Shown here piece after piece: positions 26,292 to 35,400 of a stretch of 64,000 nt of DNA (within the stretch, counting starts at the first letter, position 1; every line of letters starts with the position of its first letter). A model generated the notes under the pieces. The model was not told where the DNA came from. It searched no databases and was given only the letters and a program-made list of their open reading frames with translations. The translations under genes and the position numbers were made by a program. Origin of the DNA: JAGVGT01 sp963807225 (GTDB taxonomy: Bacteria; Desulfobacterota; Desulfobulbia; Desulfobulbales; JAGXFP01); NCBI GenBank assembly GCA_963807225.1, contig CAWEAD010000008.1, forward strand, positions 186,001 through 250,000. The letters are read 5' to 3'.

Positions 26292-27689
26292 ATGACGTCT
26301 GAAAACAACGGTTATAACTTCTCCCTGACCGAGTGCGGAAGTTCCACCAGGATGGTGGCTCTGGGCATCGGCGGTATGGGTAGCAATGCCATGGAAAACC
26401 TGGCTCGGGCCGGTATCGATGGTATGGAACTTTTTTCCCTGAATACCGACCGTCAAGCCCTGGCTCATTGCCGGGGCAGCCAGCCGGTGCAGATTGGTGA
26501 CAAGCGGACTGGCGGCAAGGGGGCCGGTGGCAACAGCGATGTGGGGCGGTTGTCGGCCGAAGACGATGTCGAGAAAATCCGCGGGATCGTCAAGGGCGCC
26601 GAATTGGTCTTTATCGCCTCGGGTATGGGCGGAGGTACCGGTACCGGAGCGGCACCGGTAATCGCCAAGCTCTGCCGCGAACTCGGGATCATGTGTATCG
26701 GTACAGTGACTATGCCGCTCTCCTGTGAAGGTAGCAAAAGGAATGAGAAGGCAAGGGTCGGACTCGAAGAATTGCGGCAGCAAGTCGACTCTCTGTTGAT
26801 AATTGAAAATGAAAACCTCCTGGCGGTTATGGGTGAGGAAGATGTCTCTATTAAGGAGGCTTTTCAGCAGGCCGATAACGTGCTGGTCAAATCGGTCAAG
26901 GCCATAACCACGATTATCGATGCCCACGGCTATATTAATCTGGACCTGGCCGACCTGCGCAACGTCCTGCAGCGGGGAGACAGTGAAAGAGGGGTCGATG
27001 CCTTTATCGGGATAGGAGAAGCCACCGGTGAAGACAGGGCCGTGCGGGCGGCGGATCTGGCCTTGCGCAATCCGCTGCTGCGACAGATCGATATCATGGG
27101 CGCTACCAACCTGCTGATCAATGTTGCCGGCAGCGAGGAGATGGGCCAGCGGGAGGCCATGCAGGCGGTTAAATGCGTGGTGGATCGGGCCGGCGACCTG
27201 GATCGGGAAATATTCATGGGAGTTGTCACCGATAACTCCCTGGGAGATTCTCTCAGTGTCACTATCATAGCCACCGGTTTGCCTGACGGCAATGGCCGGG
27301 TTATTCCCCTGGCCCGGGGGAATGCTGACCAATCGGAACTGATCATTGCGCCCGATAACCTTGAGATTCAGGCAACTGGTGCCAGTGCCTTGATGGGTCT
27401 GGTCGAAGAAGTAGCCGAGTCGGGTCATCCCTCGGCGATGGCGGAGATTGGCGGAGAAGTTGCATCATGCGCTCCGGATGGATTGGGGCGTTCCCCCTTG
27501 ATCTGCAAAGTCGATTGGCAGACACCGGCCTATTTACGACGACGGAGTATAGCCAGGACGGCCGAAGCCGCGACCCCGGTTCCCAAGCTTAATAAAGCTG
27601 TCAGCCGCAATCGTGCTCCCGATAGCCATACCACATGCCTGGTAACGGGGAACCGCCCTTTTAGGCAACCCCTGTATAATCTAGCCTGA
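26292..27689 (+). CDS. ftsZ: divergent FtsZ-like tubulin-family GTPase
   Basis: A 465-residue FtsZ homologue, longer than the usual 350-400. The nucleotide loops are present: GIGGMGSNA (the common form has GGGG), SLNTDRQAL, and the tubulin signature GGGTGTG (113-119). The catalytic T7 loop NLDLAD (216-221) keeps both Asp residues, so GTP hydrolysis should be possible. A segment DWQTPAYLRRR (408-418) resembles the FtsZ C-terminal peptide that binds FtsA. Here it is followed by 47 further residues rather than ending the protein. Third gene of the mraZ-ftsA-ftsZ unit; no mur or other fts genes follow. Confidence 0.87.
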   Translation: MTSENNGYNFSLTECGSSTRMVALGIGGMGSNAMENLARAGIDGMELFSLNTDRQALAHCRGSQPVQIGDKRTGGKGAGGNSDVGRLSAEDDVEKIRGIVKGAELVFIASGMGGGTGTGAAPVIAKLCRELGIMCIGTVTMPLSCEGSKRNEKARVGLEELRQQVDSLLIIENENLLAVMGEEDVSIKEAFQQADNVLVKSVKAITTIIDAHGYINLDLADLRNVLQRGDSERGVDAFIGIGEATGEDRAVRAADLALRNPLLRQIDIMGATNLLINVAGSEEMGQREAMQAVKCVVDRAGDLDREIFMGVVTDNSLGDSLSVTIIATGLPDGNGRVIPLARGNADQSELIIAPDNLEIQATGASALMGLVEEVAESGHPSAMAEIGGEVASCAPDGLGRSPLICKVDWQTPAYLRRRSIARTAEAATPVPKLNKAVSRNRAPDSHTTCLVTGNRPFRQPLYNLA

Positions 27690-27706
27690 GGCCAAATCCT
27701 CCTCCT

Positions 27707-27763
27707 CCTGGCTGCGTGGCCTGTTGCACCTATCTCTTAGTTGTCTCAGGCTACGCAGCCAGG
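27707..27763. repeat. 17-bp inverted repeat after ftsZ
   Basis: Arms 27707-27723 and 27747-27763 pair over 17 positions with one G-T wobble around a 23-base loop. It lies 18 bp past the ftsZ stop. No T-run follows, so it may end transcription by another route or protect the transcript's 3' end. Confidence 0.6.
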
Positions 27764-27934
27764 CCTTACCCTCCAACACCAACAACCGGCCGGCATTAGA
27801 CCTTGGCAGATTGCTCGAACCGGTGTACGCCTGTCTTGAACAATTACACTTAAAAACGGTTCTGACCGGTTGCCAATGGCTTAAGGGATATAACCTTTCA
27901 GCTATTGATCGAGTCGGAAAGAGACGAAGTCGGT

Positions 27935-29242
27935 ATGCTAGAGAACCCCAGGACAGGATTGCTTAAAGCAATATTCAACCGGCGGATGTTGATATGTCTG
28001 TTCAACGGACTGGCCGCGGGGATGCCGCTTTTCTTTCTCTACCATTTAATCCCGGCCTGGTTGCGGAGCGAGAATGTCGATCTGAAAACAATCGGTCTGT
28101 TTTCCCTGGTCGGTATCCCCTACACCTGGAAGTTTCTCTGGTCGCCGCTGATGGACCGGTTCTCGCTCCCCTTTCTTGGGCGGCGGCGCGGTTGGATGCT
28201 ACTTACCCAACTGGTCCTGCTCGGTACCATGATGTCGATAGGACTTCTCCACCCTGCCCACCAGATTCTGTTGATTGCCGCCATGGCGGTGGTTGTGGCT
28301 TTTTTTTCGGCGAGCCAGGACATCGTTCTGGATGCCTACCGGCGGGAATTGTTACCGGATAACGAACTGGGGTTGGGTAATTCCATGTACGTCAATGGAT
28401 ACCGGGCCGCAGTCTTCATTCCTGGCGGTCTGGGTCTGATTTTGGCCGATCATTTAAGCTGGCCGCTGGTCTTTATGGTTATCGGCGCCTTCATGCTGAT
28501 CGCCATCGCAAAAACCCTATTGATCAAAGAAGCTTATACCAGCGTGGCCCAGCCGGTAACCCTGGCCGCGGCCGTGGTCAAACCTTTTCGGGAATTTTTC
28601 GGCCGGGAAGGGGGTGTCAGGCAGGCGCTCCTGATTCTGGCTTTTCTCTTCTTCTACAAGTTGGGCGACAACATGGCGACCGCCTTGTCAACTCCGTTTT
28701 ATCTCGATTTGGGATTTTCTAAAACCATCATCGGATCAATGGTTAAATTAGTGAATTTCTGGGCGATGCTGGTTGGCTCTTTTATCGGTGGCGCAATGAT
28801 ATATAGAATCGGCATCAACCGGTCGCTCTGGGCTTTCGGACTGGTACAGATGCTGTCTATTCTGGGTTTTGCCTGGTTGGCCGAGGTCGGCGACAATGTC
28901 GTGTTATTGGGAGGGGTGATCGGTTTTGAGTATTTGGGGGTCGGACTGGGGACGGCGGCCCTGGTAGCCTACATGGCCCGGTTAACCAACAAGGATTTCA
29001 CCGCCACCCAATTCGCCCTGCTTTCCAGCCTGGTTGCACTGCCCCGCAGTTTCGCTAATGCCAGCACAGGATTTCTGGTCGAAGGTATCAAGGCCGGTGA
29101 TGGGATATACTTCAAGATTTTCGGAGCCTGGAATGGGCTGGGATATAGCCGGTTTTTCATCTTCTGCACCATTTGCGCCATTCCCGGAATGATATTGTTG
29201 AAGTGGGTCGCACCCTGGCCCGACAGGGGACAACGTAAATAA
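27935..29242 (+). CDS. MFS transporter, AmpG-like
   Basis: A 435-residue inner-membrane permease with about 12 membrane helices. The opening RMLICLFNGLAAGMPLFFLY and the loop PLMDRFSLPFLGRRRGW are characteristic of AmpG-type transporters, which import anhydro-muropeptides during cell-wall recycling. The later SQDIVLDAYRRELLP is also family-like. I use the ATG at 27935; a TTG ten codons upstream is possible. The gene stands downstream of the division set, beyond the inverted repeat, so co-regulation is uncertain. Confidence 0.82.
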   Translation: MLENPRTGLLKAIFNRRMLICLFNGLAAGMPLFFLYHLIPAWLRSENVDLKTIGLFSLVGIPYTWKFLWSPLMDRFSLPFLGRRRGWMLLTQLVLLGTMMSIGLLHPAHQILLIAAMAVVVAFFSASQDIVLDAYRRELLPDNELGLGNSMYVNGYRAAVFIPGGLGLILADHLSWPLVFMVIGAFMLIAIAKTLLIKEAYTSVAQPVTLAAAVVKPFREFFGREGGVRQALLILAFLFFYKLGDNMATALSTPFYLDLGFSKTIIGSMVKLVNFWAMLVGSFIGGAMIYRIGINRSLWAFGLVQMLSILGFAWLAEVGDNVVLLGGVIGFEYLGVGLGTAALVAYMARLTNKDFTATQFALLSSLVALPRSFANASTGFLVEGIKAGDGIYFKIFGAWNGLGYSRFFIFCTICAIPGMILLKWVAPWPDRGQRK

Positions 29243-29701
29243 GAGAGGATGGTCGCGATTTGCTGGTGTGGAGAAGAAGTAATAGCCTTCATGTTTTCAA
29301 CTTCTACATCACACTGCAATGACACAGTTGCTTCATCAGTTAAATTACAGGTAATGACGAACTTATTGAAACGTTGCTTCCCTGACAATTTTTTGTTATT
29401 ATTCTAAGTGCTTAAAAAGTTGTTGATATCAATGCGTTAAGGGTAAAATCTCAGATGATGGCGAGATCCGATAACGGATTTTATAGCCTTTCCGGAGATC
29501 TTGATTCAAGCCTTAACTGACTGAAAAATTCAATGGTTAGTACAGGTTATGCTTTACTTGCTTCTGCGACGCTGTTATTGTCACTTTGATTGCAATAGCA
29601 GACAAATCCGCGACTAAACTACTGCTGTCAAGTAAAGCAACTACGTGGTTCAGCCGGCTGGATTTCAACCGGGTCCGCTTGTCGGGAGGGAGAGGGGGAA
29701 G
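29243..29701. other. intergenic, 459 bp, no supported gene
   Basis: AT-rich spacer between the permease and the OmpA lipoprotein gene. I see no coding frame with a plausible start and no structured RNA that I can name. It presumably holds the promoter of the lipoprotein gene. Confidence 0.4.
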
Positions 29702-31801
29702 ATGATCGGTAAAAGAATCAGTCAATGTTGTTATCTTGTTCTGGCCCTGGCACCATTTTTCTGGGGCTGTTCTGCCGGACAGGGAGACTTCGTTAAACAT
29801 GTCGATAGTGAGACGGCCAACTATGTCATTTCTCCCTCAGACACCGGGTTTCTGGCTGACGGCCAATCGCGGGAGACTATCTATTTCAAGAAAGGGGAAG
29901 GTGAGCTCATCCGGCTTTCCCCATATCCTGCCTCGGAGCGTGTCGGCAAGACAACCAAGGAAGTTCTGACTCCGGTCCAGGCCGACTTCAAGGCGGCCGA
30001 TACGCCTGAAAAACTGGCAACCTTCATCGAGCGGTATGCCCCGGACGAGTTGGCTTTTGTGGCCGTGCAACGGTTGGCGCAATCGGCCCTGATGGCGAAA
30101 AAATGGAATGAAGCAAAGTCCATATTCACCTCCTTTCGTGACCGTTTTCCAAACAAGGCCTCGGATTTCAATACCATAATCTCTCTGCTGGAAGCACCGG
30201 ATACCGAACTGGCTGTAGACAATCTTGGACCGAACATCAATACCGGTGAAGGCGAGTATGCACCTGTGCTTTCGGCCGATGGAAAGAAAATGCTCTTTGC
30301 CCGGGATTGCGGGGTATGTGATGGCGGTGAGGAGGTATACACCTCCAGTCTGGACCAATCGGGATTCTGGCGGCTGGCCACCCCTTTCGGGCCACCCTTG
30401 ACCAGCAAAGGTAATGAAGTACCCCTGGCCCTGTCGGCGGACGGTAATACTCTGGCGGTTTATGGCAATTATCCGCAATCTCTGGGGCGGGGAGATATCT
30501 TCTACCTGAACAAGACTCAGGAAGGCTGGACCGGTCTTAAGCATTATCCGGCCCCACTTAACAGTGAATACTTTGATAGCAACGCCATGTATCCAGCCGA
30601 CGGCAAGGCCATACTATTCGTCTCCGAACGTCCAGGTGGGGTCGGCGACCTGCACGAGAAGGGCAAATTCTTCCACGGCGGCTACGACGGCAATACCGAT
30701 ATTTATGTTTACCTTCCGAAAGCGGATGGCGGCGGGGAGGTAATCAACCTGGGCCAGGTCATCAATACCCCCTATGCCGAGTATTCTCCCTTCCTCCATC
30801 CGGACGGCAAGACCCTTTATTTCAGTTCCGATGGCCATGCCGGCCTGGGAGGGTTGGATGTGTTCAAGTCCACCCGCTTAAGCAGCGATTCCTGGACCGA
30901 GTGGAGTGAACCGGTCAATCTGGGCAAGGAAATCAACACTCCGGATAACGATTGGGGATATCAGTTCCCCGCTGCCGGCGAAAAGGCTTATTTTGCCGTG
31001 AGTAACCGCTCGAACGGTTTTGGTGGCAGCGATATCTATTCGATCGAGCTGCCTCCTGCAGCTAAGCCCAGCACGGTCATTACAATTTACGGCACGGTAA
31101 CCGATCCCGACGGTAAGTTCCTGGCCGCCGATATCCGCTGGAACGATATCGATGCCGGCAAGGAAGTGGGTGAGGCCACCAGCGATCCCCAGACCGGAGA
31201 GTTCGTCATCAATCTGCCGGGTGGCGGCATATATGGTTATTATGCCGAAAAACCAGGTTACATGGGAGAATCTGAACATGTCGACCTGACCGAGGATCTC
31301 GGTTATCGCGAGTATGCCGTAGATATTGTGCTCTATCCCATTCCCCAACCAACGACCCCCGAAGTAGCAGCCGAAGAGCCGGCACCGCCGCCCGAGGTCG
31401 CGCCGGTTGAGCCGAAGCCCGAGCCGGCTCCGGAAGTGGTGGCGGTGATCCGCATGAATAATATCTTTTTCGATTTCGACAAAGCCACTTTGCGCAATGA
31501 GTCGCGTATGGAGCTTGACCGATGGGTGAGGATGCTTAAGGAGAATCCGGCAATCAGCCTGGAAATCGCCGGCCATGCCGATAGTGTCGGCACCGAACCA
31601 TACAACCAGAAGCTCTCCGAGCGTCGCGCTCAGGCCGTTTGCAACTATCTGGTCGAGCAGGGTATCGATCGTGGACGACTGGTGGCCAAGGGCTTTGGAG
31701 AGTTGCAGCCGGAGGCCTCCAATGACACCGAGGAGGGTAGGCAACGTAACCGGCGGGTCGAGGTGAAAATACTTAACAACGGTAATGGACGGATGAAATA
31801 A
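29702..31801 (+). CDS. OmpA-family lipoprotein with PD40 repeats
   Basis: A 699-residue outer-membrane lipoprotein. The signal ends in a lipobox (FWGC). The middle has about five WD40-like PD40 repeats, for example APVLSADGKKMLFARD, PFLHPDGKTLYFSSDG and FPAAGEKAYFAVSNRS. A small beta domain and a Pro/Glu-rich linker (PEEPAP-like, residues about 545-580) follow. It ends with an OmpA peptidoglycan-binding domain (NNIFFDFDKATL, GHADSVG, NRRVEVKI). GGGAGGGAGAGGGGGAAG before the ATG at 29702 fixes the start. It probably tethers the outer membrane to the wall. Confidence 0.9.
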   Translation: MIGKRISQCCYLVLALAPFFWGCSAGQGDFVKHVDSETANYVISPSDTGFLADGQSRETIYFKKGEGELIRLSPYPASERVGKTTKEVLTPVQADFKAADTPEKLATFIERYAPDELAFVAVQRLAQSALMAKKWNEAKSIFTSFRDRFPNKASDFNTIISLLEAPDTELAVDNLGPNINTGEGEYAPVLSADGKKMLFARDCGVCDGGEEVYTSSLDQSGFWRLATPFGPPLTSKGNEVPLALSADGNTLAVYGNYPQSLGRGDIFYLNKTQEGWTGLKHYPAPLNSEYFDSNAMYPADGKAILFVSERPGGVGDLHEKGKFFHGGYDGNTDIYVYLPKADGGGEVINLGQVINTPYAEYSPFLHPDGKTLYFSSDGHAGLGGLDVFKSTRLSSDSWTEWSEPVNLGKEINTPDNDWGYQFPAAGEKAYFAVSNRSNGFGGSDIYSIELPPAAKPSTVITIYGTVTDPDGKFLAADIRWNDIDAGKEVGEATSDPQTGEFVINLPGGGIYGYYAEKPGYMGESEHVDLTEDLGYREYAVDIVLYPIPQPTTPEVAAEEPAPPPEVAPVEPKPEPAPEVVAVIRMNNIFFDFDKATLRNESRMELDRWVRMLKENPAISLEIAGHADSVGTEPYNQKLSERRAQAVCNYLVEQGIDRGRLVAKGFGELQPEASNDTEEGRQRNRRVEVKILNNGNGRMK

Positions 31802-31830
31802 CCATCCCACGCTGAATTACCTGGCTCCAC

Positions 31831-31870
31831 GGGGGGCGGCGCTTCGGCGTCGGCCCCCTTTTTTTATTTT
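31831..31870 (+). terminator. intrinsic terminator after the OmpA lipoprotein gene
   Basis: A GC stem (GGGGGGCGGCGC and its complement around a TTCG loop) is followed by seven T residues starting at 31859. It lies 30 bp after the stop and just before the convergent trmL stop. Confidence 0.85.
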
Positions 31871-32343
31871 GGGAGAAAGGGCAACTGTTGGCGAATTGCC
31901 TCATAGAGGACAATGCCGCAGGACATAGCCAAGTTAAGGCTGCGGATATTCGGGTTGGCCATGGGGATCTGATAACAGCGCTCCGGGAGGTTTTCCAGGA
32001 TATACGGTGGCAAACCTTTGGTTTCTTTGCCGAAAACCAGATAGTCGCCGGGAAGGAAACGACATTCAGGATAGGTTTTCGTGGCCTTCGTGCTGAGGAA
32101 GTGCAGGCGATCCAGATTCCGGGCGGCTAGAAAGCTCTCGATGTTGTCCCAGTAAACAATCCTGACGTGAGCCCAGTAATCCAGGCCGGCCCGCTTCAGA
32201 GAACGGTCGTCGGTTCGGAATCCCAGAGGATGGACCAAATGGAGAACGCTGTTGGTGGCACCGCAGAGCCGGGCGATACTGCCGGTGTTGGGAGGAATCT
32301 CCGGTTCGACCAGGACAATGTTGAAGGGGATCGTGGATTGCAA
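31864..32343 (-). CDS. trmL: tRNA (cytidine/uridine-2'-O-)-methyltransferase TrmL
   Basis: A 159-residue SPOUT methyltransferase that methylates the wobble ribose of tRNA-Leu species. Motifs are FNIVLVEPEIPPNTGSIARLC, LVFGKETKGLP (SAM knot) and IPMANPNIRSLNLAMSCGIV. The start is a TTG without a clear ribosome-binding site; no better in-frame start exists near it, and the family begins at this point. It lies 9 bp after the M23 peptidase stop on the same strand. Confidence 0.92.
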   Translation of the reverse strand: MQSTIPFNIVLVEPEIPPNTGSIARLCGATNSVLHLVHPLGFRTDDRSLKRAGLDYWAHVRIVYWDNIESFLAARNLDRLHFLSTKATKTYPECRFLPGDYLVFGKETKGLPPYILENLPERCYQIPMANPNIRSLNLAMSCGIVLYEAIRQQLPFLPK

Positions 32344-32352
32344 AGGATGAAA

Positions 32353-33702
32353 TTAAAGCAGAGCTGGTTGCAGTTCGTCGCTTAAGATGATCGATCTGTC
32401 CGCGATCAGCTCATCCGTCTGACCTGTGCGCAGATTGTCTTCCAGTCCGGCGACAACCAAGCTTAGTGCCTGCAGATCAGCTCCGGCCAGAGTGGATTTC
32501 GGCTGAAATTTAAGGGCGAAGGGGTTTTTGAAGATCCCGTGGTGCTGCAGGCGGTAATCCAGATGCGGACCGGTGGCCAGGCCGGTCGAGCCGACGTAGC
32601 CGATTATCTGTTTTTGTTTGACCTGACTACCGACCTTGAGTCCTGATTTAAATTTCGAGAGGTGACCGTAATAGGTCCGGTAATCGCCGCCATGGGCCAA
32701 GACAAGCTGTTTACCGAACCCACCGTGATTGCCGATGGACACGACCCGGCCATCGGCGGCTGCCATGATCGGCGTGCCAGTGGGGGCGGCCAGATCGACT
32801 CCTAGGTGCTGCCTGACCACGCCGAGGATGGGATGCAGGCGATGATGGCTGAAGCGGGAGCTCACCCGTCCCATCGCGACCGGTGAGCGGATGAAGGAGG
32901 CACCGAGTTCATGACCTTCGGCGTCGTAATAGTTGAATTTTTTGCCGTCAGGGCTGAAGCGGAAGGCCTGCAGGATCTCGCCGTCGCTTTTCTCATAACG
33001 GGCCGCCAATATCGGGCCATAGCCGATAAACTCATTGGAGCGGTAATATTCTTCGATGATCAGGCTGAAAAGATCACCTTCTCTTGTTTCGGTATTGAAA
33101 TCGAGCTTGGCGGCAAAGATATCGGCGAAGGCATAAATCGGTTTCGGGTTCTGCAAATCGTCGGGGAAGGCTGCGAACAGGGATGTGGTTATCCGCCCCT
33201 TTAACAGGATAGTTCGAACCTCAAGGTGAACTTCGTCGCGGGAGACTATCAGGCCGTCATCGGAGGGAATGGCGGTATAACTGGTAAACTGGTTCACCTG
33301 GTAATCGGCTTTGACGATCCGGCCCTCCGGATTCAGGATTATGGAATATCGGTCTCCCGGGTGAATCTTGTTGAAATCCAGGGAATTCTTGAAAGCCTGC
33401 AAAAAACGGGCACGGATCTCGCCGGGAATGTCGTGGGCGCTGAAGGAGCGGTCCAGGGTGTCACCGGATTGGATGGTGCCCTGAAATTCAATATATCCCG
33501 CTTGGGTAAGATCGGCCAAACTATCGGGAATCTGGTCGGGTATTTGGGTATTATGGGAGGATGGGATGGAGGCCTTGGCGTTGCGCGGATTTGCGTCACC
33601 GCCGGGTTCAGGTAAGTAGTTAATAAAAAGCAGTGTTAAACAGATGAAGAAGGTAATGGTCAGGAAGTGGAACGATTTTATGAAGTTTTTCAAAGACTGC
33701 AT
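32353..33702 (-). CDS. M23 peptidoglycan DD-metallopeptidase (MepM-like)
   Basis: A 449-residue murein endopeptidase with a single N-terminal membrane anchor (FLTITFFICLTLLFINYL), so it acts in the periplasm. The middle has an OapA/LysM-like domain (TIQSGDTLDRSFSAHDI). The C-terminal LytM domain carries HLGVDLAAPTGTP, the catalytic HGGDYRTYYGHL and TGLATGPHLDYRL. The last motif has Asp where many members have the second His of HLH, a variant seen in this subfamily. I chose the ATG at 33702 over a TTG at 33744. It lies just upstream of trmL. Confidence 0.87.
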   Translation of the reverse strand: MQSLKNFIKSFHFLTITFFICLTLLFINYLPEPGGDANPRNAKASIPSSHNTQIPDQIPDSLADLTQAGYIEFQGTIQSGDTLDRSFSAHDIPGEIRARFLQAFKNSLDFNKIHPGDRYSIILNPEGRIVKADYQVNQFTSYTAIPSDDGLIVSRDEVHLEVRTILLKGRITTSLFAAFPDDLQNPKPIYAFADIFAAKLDFNTETREGDLFSLIIEEYYRSNEFIGYGPILAARYEKSDGEILQAFRFSPDGKKFNYYDAEGHELGASFIRSPVAMGRVSSRFSHHRLHPILGVVRQHLGVDLAAPTGTPIMAAADGRVVSIGNHGGFGKQLVLAHGGDYRTYYGHLSKFKSGLKVGSQVKQKQIIGYVGSTGLATGPHLDYRLQHHGIFKNPFALKFQPKSTLAGADLQALSLVVAGLEDNLRTGQTDELIADRSIILSDELQPALL

Positions 33703-34137
33703 CGTTGTGGTACCTGGTTGACAGGTCAAGATTGTCGGCTGCAAGCCGAGTTAGATGTAAATCACCTTTTAACTGAATCGCCGCATAAGTAAACACTTAT
33801 TTTCCTACCTCGTACCCTCCGAGAGGCCGACAATCTTGGAACCAGGACAAATTTATCTAATGATTACAAATGGTTATTATATAAGCAAATTGGGATCACT
33901 TCCCGCTCGGGCAGACGAAGCTGAAAGTAAAGATATCACTGGGCTTTGCCGTTGATGGTTTAGTAACGGTCCGGATGTACCGGCCCAAAGTACCTGGGAC
34001 GCCGGAAAATCTCCTAGTCATTTTCCGAAAATACTGTTAATAAATGGGGCTGTTTGCATGGTGCCCGGCCTGTCCGGCCTGGCCTGTACGGGGGTCCCCT
34101 TGGGACCGGCAAATCCGACGAACTGGTAAATGAAAAA
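33703..34137. other. intergenic, 435 bp, leader of the aspartokinase gene
   Basis: Divergent region between the M23 peptidase and aspartokinase genes. No gene is supported. Near its end a short stem (GGTCCC 34093-34098 with GGGACC 34102-34107) sits about 30 bp before the aspartokinase start. I do not see the conserved core of a lysine riboswitch, though I cannot fold it. Confidence 0.35.
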
Positions 34138-35382
34138 ATGTCATTAATCGTACAAAAATTCGGCGGCACCTCCGTCGCCAACTGCGATAAGATCCGTAAC
34201 GTGGTCCGGCGTGTATTGAAACAGGCCAGGGCCGGGCACCGGATGGTTGTGGTCCTGTCGGCCATGGCCGGCGAAACCAATCGTTTCGTGGATCTGGCCC
34301 GCCAGATGCAGCTGATTCCCGATCCGCGCGAGATGGACGTCCTCTTGTCCAGCGGCGAGCAGGTTACCGTGGCTTTATTCGCCATGGCGGTCAAAGATGA
34401 AGGATATGATGCCGTTTCCTTGTTGGGCGATCAGGTTCGGATCACCACCGATAAACTGCACACCAAGGCGCGGATCAAGAATATCGACACCAATTTGATC
34501 AACCGCCATCTCGAAGCCGGCAAGGTTGTGGTAGTGGCCGGTTTTCAAGGCGTGACCGAAGAAGACGACATCACCACCCTGGGCCGGGGCGGTTCAGATA
34601 CCACGGCCGTGGCTCTGGCCGCCGCCCTGAAGGCTGATACCTGCGAAATTTTCACCGATGTCGAAGGGATTTATACTACCGATCCCAACATCTGCCGCAA
34701 CGCCCGTAAAATCTCCCGGATCAGTTATGATGAAATGCTGGAACTGGCCAGTCTCGGAGCCAAAGTCCTGGATATCCGCTCGGTCGGCCTGGCTAAAAGA
34801 TACAAGGTGCCCGTCCATGTCCGGTCAACCTTTACCGAAACCGAAGGCACATGGGTTGTGGAGGAGGATAAAACTATGGAATCCATGCTGGTATCCGGGG
34901 TAACTTACAATAAGAATGAAGCGCGAATAACCATGTCCCGGGTACCCGATACCCCAGGCATCGCTTCCCGTCTCTTTACCCCCATTTCCGAGGCAGGGAT
35001 CGTGGTCGACATGATCATTCAGAACACCAGGACCGGGGGTAACATCACCGATATGACTTTTACGGTTCCGCGCCCCGATTACGAACGGGCCATGAAGATC
35101 GTCGAGAGCGTGGCTGGTGAGATTGGAGTCGAAAGGGTTACCGGCTCGGTGGATATCGCCAAGGTTTCCATCGTCGGGGTGGGGATGCGCAACCATTCGG
35201 GCATTGCCACCAAAATGTTCGATGTTCTGGCCCGGGAGGGTATCAATATTCAGATGATCAGCACCTCGGAGATCAAGGTCTCTTGTGTGATCGAGGAAAA
35301 ATACACCGAATTGGCGGTCCGGGCTCTGCACGACGCCTTCGGACTAAGCCAGGACAACCAGCCGGTTGCCCAGAGCAATTGA
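34138..35382 (+). CDS. lysC: aspartate kinase
   Basis: Phosphorylates aspartate at the head of the lysine, methionine, threonine and diaminopimelate pathways. The 414-residue monofunctional type has KFGGTSVAN at the N-terminus, GRGGSDTTAVALAAAL in the kinase domain, and two C-terminal ACT domains (ITMSRVPDTPGIASRLF and VSIVGVGMRNHSGIATKMF) for feedback control. The start at 34138 gives the family's normal N-terminus; an upstream extension is not conserved. It lies 18 bp before the citramalate synthase gene, so the two are likely an operon. Confidence 0.95.
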   Translation: MSLIVQKFGGTSVANCDKIRNVVRRVLKQARAGHRMVVVLSAMAGETNRFVDLARQMQLIPDPREMDVLLSSGEQVTVALFAMAVKDEGYDAVSLLGDQVRITTDKLHTKARIKNIDTNLINRHLEAGKVVVVAGFQGVTEEDDITTLGRGGSDTTAVALAAALKADTCEIFTDVEGIYTTDPNICRNARKISRISYDEMLELASLGAKVLDIRSVGLAKRYKVPVHVRSTFTETEGTWVVEEDKTMESMLVSGVTYNKNEARITMSRVPDTPGIASRLFTPISEAGIVVDMIIQNTRTGGNITDMTFTVPRPDYERAMKIVESVAGEIGVERVTGSVDIAKVSIVGVGMRNHSGIATKMFDVLAREGINIQMISTSEIKVSCVIEEKYTELAVRALHDAFGLSQDNQPVAQSN

Positions 35383-35400
35383 GGAACGACCCAGAGGATC

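Noticed and set aside
32500..32620. M23 peptidase inactive because HLH is HLD
   Set aside because: The HLDYR-type variant is a recurring form in MepM-like peptidases and Asp can serve as a metal ligand; all other site residues are present.
34054..34137. Longer N-terminus for aspartokinase
   Set aside because: The extra 28 residues have no family similarity, and the conserved N-terminus begins at the ATG at 34138.
33703..34137. Lysine riboswitch before lysC
   Set aside because: Only a short 6-bp stem is seen, and I could not find the conserved multi-helix core by eye. A covariance-model scan would settle it.
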